The notes under the pieces: model-generated
What the model was told of the DNA's origin: nothing
The model's database searches: none
The model's input: only the letters and a program-made list of their open reading frames with translations
Program-made: the position numbers and the translations under genes
Shown here: positions 11,650 to 15,758 of the stretch, piece after piece
Layout: each line of letters begins with the position of its first letter
Numbering within the stretch: the first letter of the stretch is position 1
Source of the DNA: JANNSW01 sp031431235
GTDB taxonomy: Bacteria; Pseudomonadota; Alphaproteobacteria; Rhizobiales; Hyphomicrobiaceae
NCBI GenBank assembly: GCA_031431235.1
Contig: JANPDA010000155.1
Coordinates: 1 to 15,758, forward strand
DNA: 15,758 nt
Reading direction: 5' to 3'

Positions 11650-12237
11650 TCAGTCGGGGATGATCGTCGTCGTCACACCCTCGGCAGCAGCCTCGGCAGG
11701 TGCGGCCGGCGCTGTGCCGATCAAGGGAGCCACGTCGTCGGTCGTTGTGGTCGCGGCCACCGCGGCTGTCGCCTGCTTGGCCTTCTGGGTGACGGCCTTG
11801 GTCGTCGTAGCGGAAGCCGTCTTGGTGACCTTCACGTTCTTCGTGGTGCTGGCGGCGGCGGCCGTCTTCTGCTTTTTCTGTGTCGTCGCAGCGGTCACAC
11901 AGCGGGACTTGCTCGCCTGATTGAGCTCGACGTAGCGTGTGAATTTCGCTGTTTCATCGGCAGTCGGGGTGTATTTCGACTGGCCGAACTGAGCAAGCTT
12001 CTGTGGAATTTTATCGGCGCCGAGAGTGGTCAGCTCCGCCTTCACCTGCTCACAGGTGGCGGAGTTGACAGGCGGAAGCGCTGGAACCAGCGGCGCCGCC
12101 GCAATTGCCGCCGGGGCGGCGGTGCCCGCGATGGCGGCCGTCGCATCCGACCCATTGTTTGTCGAGCAGCCGGCGAGCGCAGCGGCCGCCAGCACCAGGA
12201 TGCCGGCCCATAGCCGGTTTGAGCGTGTTACGTTCAA
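11650..12237 (-). CDS. Ala/Thr/Lys-rich lipoprotein of unknown function
   Basis: A 195-aa predicted lipoprotein. The N-terminus (NVTRSNRLWAGILVLAAAALAGC) is a lipoprotein signal with lipobox LAGC, so C24 would be lipidated. A folded-looking segment, TCEQVKAELTTLGADKIPQKLAQFGQSKYTPTADETAKFTRYVEL (about 61-105), has two cysteines around it (62 and 113) that could form a disulfide. The rest (about 115-195) is low-complexity Ala/Thr/Lys with KTAAAASTTK-type stretches and ends in an acidic tail. The start is TTG at 12237: AGGAGG lies 5 nt upstream, and no in-frame ATG or GTG is compatible with the signal peptide. It is divergent from leuS. A basic, unstructured tail on a surface or periplasmic lipoprotein might contact peptidoglycan or LPS; that is speculation. 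Confidence 0.78.
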   Translation of the reverse strand: MNVTRSNRLWAGILVLAAAALAGCSTNNGSDATAAIAGTAAPAAIAAAPLVPALPPVNSATCEQVKAELTTLGADKIPQKLAQFGQSKYTPTADETAKFTRYVELNQASKSRCVTAATTQKKQKTAAAASTTKNVKVTKTASATTTKAVTQKAKQATAAVAATTTTDDVAPLIGTAPAAPAEAAAEGVTTTIIPD

Positions 12238-12387
12238 TTTCCCCTCCTGAAGCCCTTACATTCCCCGAATCACTTGGGACAAGGGTACCTGAGTGTCACG
12301 CCCTCTCGTCAACCCGCACTCCACTTGACCGTTCATTATCCCCGACTTCGTTGCCGACCGCGAAGCGACAAACGGCCGCGAGGCCGC

Positions 12388-12416
12388 TTGACATCCGCCC
12401 GGCTTGGGGCTCCATG
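12388..12416 (+). promoter_or_regulatory. Possible leuS promoter
   Basis: TTGACA (12388-12393) is a perfect -35 hexamer, but the matching -10 (TCCATG, 12411-12416, 17-bp spacer) is poor. A second TTGACC lies about 60 bp further upstream with no good -10. The 217-nt region between the divergent lipoprotein and leuS genes shows no leader peptide or T-box-like structure that I can recognise. Confidence 0.3.
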
Positions 12417-12454
12417 CAGGCCATTCCCATCCTCATACCCGCAAGTACCCAGCC

Positions 12455-15082
12455 ATGGCAGCCGAACGCTACAACGCTCCCGCACGCGAGCCACATTGGC
12501 AGAAGGTTTGGGAGGAGCGCAAGGTTTTCCTCACGCGGGACGACGATCCGCGGCCCAAATACTACGTGCTGGAGATGTTTCCATACCCATCGGGGCGAAT
12601 CCACATGGGGCACGTACGTAATTATACGATGGGTGACGTGCTCGCACGTACCAAGCGAGCGCAAGGCTTCAATGTGCTGCACCCGATGGGCTGGGACGCG
12701 TTCGGGCTGCCGGCTGAGAACGCGGCGATGGAGCGCAAAACCGATCCGGGCAAGTGGACGAACGGCAACATCGAGGTGATGCGCCGCCAGCTCAAGTCGA
12801 TGGGCCTGTCGATCGACTGGAGCCGGGAGATCGCGACCTGCCACGTCGACTATTACCGCCATCAGCAGAAACTCTTCCTCGACATGCTGAAGAAGGGTCT
12901 GGCCTACCGGAAGGCCTCCAGGGTCAACTGGGATCCCGTCGACATGACGGTGCTCGCCAACGAGCAGGTGATCGACGGCCGCGGCTGGCGATCCAGCGCG
13001 CCGATTGAGCAGCGAGAGCTGACGCAATGGTTCTTCAAGATCACGGCTTATGCCGACGAGCTGCTGGAAGCGCTGCAGGGCCTGGCGAAATGGCCCGAGA
13101 AGGTGCGCCTGATGCAGGCGAACTGGATCGGACGATCGGAAGGCATGCTGATCCGATGGGCGCTGAAAGGCAAGGCTCTGCCCCAGGGCCACAAGGAGCT
13201 GGAGGTCTACACGACGCGGCCCGACACGCTTTACGGCGCGTCTTTCTTGGCGATCGCGCCCGACCACCCGCTCGCCAAGGCTGCGGCGGCAAGCAATCGA
13301 GAGCTCGGGGCTTTTTGCGACGAATGCCGACGGATGGGAACTTCGGTTGCCGACCTCGAGTCCGCCGAGAAAAAGGGATTCGATACCGGAATCCTGGCCG
13401 TGCATCCATTCGATCCGAAATGGACGGTGCCGGTCTATGTCGCCAACTTCATCCTGATGGATTACGGCACCGGAGCTATTTTCGGGTGCCCTTCGGGAGA
13501 TCAGCGCGACCTCGATTTTGCCCGTAAGTACGGGCTGCCAGTGGTTCCGGTCGTGATGCCGAAGGGTGGCGACGCCGCGAAGTTCACTGTCGGCGACACG
13601 GCCTATGTGGACGACGGGGTGATGATCAACTCGCACTTCCTCGATGGTCTCGACACCCTGGCCGCATTCGAGGAGGTCGCCAAACGGCTGGAGGGCCAGA
13701 AGCTCGGCCGCAAGCCCGCCGGAAAGCGGACCGTGAATTTCCGGCTGCGCGACTGGGGCATCTCGCGTCAGCGCTTCTGGGGCTGCCCGATCCCGGTCGT
13801 GCACTGCCCCGATTGCGGTGTCGTGCCGGTGCCCGACAAGCAGCTGCCAGTCGAGTTACCGGACGACGCGACGTTCGATCGGCCCGGCAATCCGCTCGAC
13901 CGGCATCCGAGCTGGAAGCACGTCGCCTGCCCGAAATGCGCGGGCAAGGCCCAGCGCGAGACGGATACGATGGACACGTTCGTCGATTCGTCCTGGTATT
14001 TCGTGCGCTTCACGGCGCCTGGCGCCAAAACCGCCACCGACAGGAAAGCGGCCTCGGACTGGCTACCCGTCGACCAGTACATCGGCGGCATCGAGCACGC
14101 GATCCTGCATCTGCTCTATTCGCGCTTCTTCACGCGAGCGATGTCGGAGACGAAGCACCTCGATGGACTGAAGGAGCCGTTCGAGGCGCTGTTCACCCAA
14201 GGCATGGTCAACCACGAGACCTATCGGCGAACCTCGGGCAATCACAAGGGTCAATGGCTGACGCCGGCGGAGGTCCGCCTGGACACCGATGGCACCGCAC
14301 GGCGGGCCTTTCTGATCGACACGGGCGAGGAAGTGGAGATCGGCCCGGTCGAGAAGATGTCGAAATCAAAGCGCAACACCATCGATCCCGACGACATCAT
14401 CGGGCGCTACGGAGCCGATTGCGCGCGCTGGTTCATGTTGTCCGATTCCCCGCCCGAACGCGACGTGCAGTGGACGGAAGCCGGTGTCGAGGGCGCTGCC
14501 CGCTTCATGCAGCGGGTGTGGCGGCTGACCGATGAAGCCGCGAGCAGGGGATCGCCAAGGGGCAGTCCGCGCCCCGGCAGCTTCAGCCCGGCGGCGATCG
14601 AGCTGCGCAAGGCCGCCCACAAGACGCTCGATCTCTTCTGGCGCAATGTCGAGGGGCTGCGGTTCAATGTGGCCGTCGCGCAACTCCACGAGCTCGCCAA
14701 CACGCTGCAAGGGGCGCTCGCCAGCAAGGAGGCTGGGCTCGAATGGGCGATCCGCGAATGCGGGGAGCTGCTGGTCCAGATGCTGGGGCCGATGATGCCG
14801 CATCTGGCAGAGGATTGCTGGGCGAGGCTGGGATACAACACCTTGCTCGCCGATCAGCCCTGGCCCAAGCCCGAGACGGCGTTGCTCGTTGACGACACGA
14901 TCACCATTGCCGTACAGGTTAACGGCAAGAGACGGGACGAGCTCACGATTTCGCGTAGCGCAGCCAAGCATGAGATCGAATCGGCTGCGCTCAAACTCGA
15001 ATCGGTGGTGCGCGCTATCGAAGGCCGCGAGGTCAAAAGGATCATCGTGGTGCCGCAGAGGATTGTGAATGTCGTGGCCTGA
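12455..15082 (+). CDS. leuS: Leucyl-tRNA synthetase
   Basis: An 875-aa class I aminoacyl-tRNA synthetase, full length for a bacterial LeuRS, charging tRNA-Leu in the cytoplasm. The HIGH-type motif is HMGH at 50-53 (MFPYPSGRIHMGHVRNY), and KMSKS is at 634-638. A zinc-binding insert has C451/C454 and C492/C495. The CP1 editing domain carries TTRPDTLYG and GTGAIFGCP. The editing motif that usually reads HDQRD after that is GDQRD here (Gly348-Asp349), an unexpected loss of the histidine beside the key aspartate. The C-terminal anticodon-binding and LeuRS-specific domains end in RIIVVPQRIVNVVA. The ATG at 12455 was chosen by alignment with the family start (AAERYNAPAREPHWQ). The last codons overlap lptE by 14 nt. 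Confidence 0.97.
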   Translation: MAAERYNAPAREPHWQKVWEERKVFLTRDDDPRPKYYVLEMFPYPSGRIHMGHVRNYTMGDVLARTKRAQGFNVLHPMGWDAFGLPAENAAMERKTDPGKWTNGNIEVMRRQLKSMGLSIDWSREIATCHVDYYRHQQKLFLDMLKKGLAYRKASRVNWDPVDMTVLANEQVIDGRGWRSSAPIEQRELTQWFFKITAYADELLEALQGLAKWPEKVRLMQANWIGRSEGMLIRWALKGKALPQGHKELEVYTTRPDTLYGASFLAIAPDHPLAKAAAASNRELGAFCDECRRMGTSVADLESAEKKGFDTGILAVHPFDPKWTVPVYVANFILMDYGTGAIFGCPSGDQRDLDFARKYGLPVVPVVMPKGGDAAKFTVGDTAYVDDGVMINSHFLDGLDTLAAFEEVAKRLEGQKLGRKPAGKRTVNFRLRDWGISRQRFWGCPIPVVHCPDCGVVPVPDKQLPVELPDDATFDRPGNPLDRHPSWKHVACPKCAGKAQRETDTMDTFVDSSWYFVRFTAPGAKTATDRKAASDWLPVDQYIGGIEHAILHLLYSRFFTRAMSETKHLDGLKEPFEALFTQGMVNHETYRRTSGNHKGQWLTPAEVRLDTDGTARRAFLIDTGEEVEIGPVEKMSKSKRNTIDPDDIIGRYGADCARWFMLSDSPPERDVQWTEAGVEGAARFMQRVWRLTDEAASRGSPRGSPRPGSFSPAAIELRKAAHKTLDLFWRNVEGLRFNVAVAQLHELANTLQGALASKEAGLEWAIRECGELLVQMLGPMMPHLAEDCWARLGYNTLLADQPWPKPETALLVDDTITIAVQVNGKRRDELTISRSAAKHEIESAALKLESVVRAIEGREVKRIIVVPQRIVNVVA

Positions 15083-15623
15083 GGGACGGGCGAAGGCTGA
15101 CAAGGGGCAGACGCGACGGGCAGTGCTCGTTGCGACCGGATTGTTTGCGACCGCGTCCTTGTTGTCGGCTTGCGGCTTTCAGCCCCTCTACGGCACGACG
15201 CAAACGACGGGATCCAACCTCGTCGATCTGATGGCCGCCGTCGACGTTTCGACTATTCCAGGCCGGGTCGGCCAGCAGGTTCGCAACGAGCTGATCTTCA
15301 AGACGACCGGCGGCGACTTTCCAGCCGAGCCGCAATTCCGGCTCGAGATCGCCATGCGCGAGTCAGCCCAGCCGCTCCTCGTGGAGATCAATGGCGATGC
15401 CAAAGGCCTGGTATTTGCCATCGACGCCGACTTCAAGCTGGTGCGCATCAGCGACAAGGCGGTGATGCTGACGGCCAAGGCATCGTCGCGAGCCGTCTAC
15501 CAGAAGGTCGAGAGCATCTTCGCCAACATCCGCGGCCGCCGCGATGCCGAGAACCGCGCCGCACGCGTGCTGGCCGACAGCATCCGCACACGTGTGGCGG
15601 CGTTCCTGTCGAGCGCGGCTTAG
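15069..15623 (+). CDS. lptE: LPS-assembly lipoprotein LptE
   Basis: A 184-aa outer-membrane lipoprotein that plugs the LptD barrel and helps deliver lipopolysaccharide to the cell surface. The signal sequence TRRAVLVATGLFATASLLSAC ends in lipobox LSAC with C35 as the lipid site, followed directly by GFQPLYG, the family's hallmark. Later conserved segments are VGQQVRNELIF, the FKLVRISDKAVMLTAKASSRAVY strand pair and the C-terminal helix RAARVLADSIRTRVAAFL. It overlaps the leuS end by 14 nt, so the two are translationally coupled. leuS-lptE-holA is a common order. The next gene is outside the window, and a repeat element begins 20 nt after the lptE stop. Confidence 0.92.
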   Translation: MSWPEGRAKADKGQTRRAVLVATGLFATASLLSACGFQPLYGTTQTTGSNLVDLMAAVDVSTIPGRVGQQVRNELIFKTTGGDFPAEPQFRLEIAMRESAQPLLVEINGDAKGLVFAIDADFKLVRISDKAVMLTAKASSRAVYQKVESIFANIRGRRDAENRAARVLADSIRTRVAAFLSSAA

Positions 15624-15643
15624 CACGGCGCAATCCGCGGCGC

Positions 15644-15758
15644 GCTTGTGTTCCGACTCATTCATTCGGTACCCCAAATGAATGGCCAGACCACTAGCCA
15701 ACTCTTTGTTTGTGTTCCGTCTTTCCATTCATTGATCCAGCTTCGCCGGAATCGAATG
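15644..15758. repeat. Double-hairpin MITE/BIME-like repeat, copy 2 (cut by window end)
   Basis: Colinear with copy 1 (3825-3939) without gaps and with about seven substitutions over 115 bp by hand count. The inner palindrome CATTCATTCGG-TACC-CCAAATGAATG is kept with one change. The second half from TTTGTGTTCCGTCTTTCC onward is identical. The outer left end reads GCTTGTG where copy 1 has GCTAGTG. The right terminal repeat lies beyond the window. As in copy 1, the element starts just after the stop codon of a plus-strand gene. Confidence 0.85.

Noticed and set aside
12296..13804. A 502-codon open frame on the minus strand opposite leuS
   Set aside because: It mirrors the codon structure of leuS in a GC-rich genome, has no family resemblance, and leuS is unmistakable on the other strand.

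Overview
This is a GC-rich chromosomal window from an alphaproteobacterium, most likely of the Hyphomicrobiales. That placement is inferred from protein character and gene order: lolA, xthA, a cyclic-nucleotide-domain protein, an OmpR-type regulator and a YkuD transpeptidase lie close together, and leuS is followed directly by lptE. No rRNA, tRNA, CRISPR array or transposase gene was seen.

Left part (1-3822). On the minus strand, a membrane protein, a family-4-type uracil-DNA glycosylase and the start of moaB form a probable operon reading out of the window. Divergent to it is a tight plus-strand series: two tandem DUF1330 genes, a DMT/EamA permease and alkB. The spacings are 13 nt, a 4-nt overlap and 2 nt.

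Middle part (3823-9074). A 138-bp double-hairpin repeat begins at the base after the alkB stop. It is followed by an antitoxin gene whose toxin partner is reduced to about 34 codons, then lolA, then a gene-free interval that looks like a small RNA gene (promoter, two C-rich hairpin loops, intrinsic terminator), then xthA. A strong two-hairpin terminator separates xthA from the convergent cyclic-nucleotide-domain gene and the response regulator. The regulator and the L,D-transpeptidase diverge from two promoters that appear to share one -10 region. A 317-nt intergenic stretch then carries three REP-like hairpins, each with GTAG at its foot.

Right part (9075-15758). A conserved protein of unknown function precedes a Panacea-domain antitoxin overlapping a small RelE/ParE-like protein, a probable PanAT toxin-antitoxin pair. 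Next come the PLP-homeostasis gene yggS and, upstream of it, a lipoprotein gene with a TTG start. Divergent to these are leuS and the overlapping lptE. The window ends inside a second copy of the double-hairpin repeat.

Most genes are housekeeping: envelope (lolA, lptE, L,D-transpeptidase, possibly the CenR-like regulator), DNA repair (UDG, AlkB, exonuclease III) and translation (leuS). The accessory and more interesting content is the mobile double-hairpin repeat, the REP cluster, the candidate anti-Shine-Dalgarno small RNA and the two toxin-antitoxin loci. Two enzymes, the UDG and LeuRS, carry unexpected substitutions in known functional motifs.
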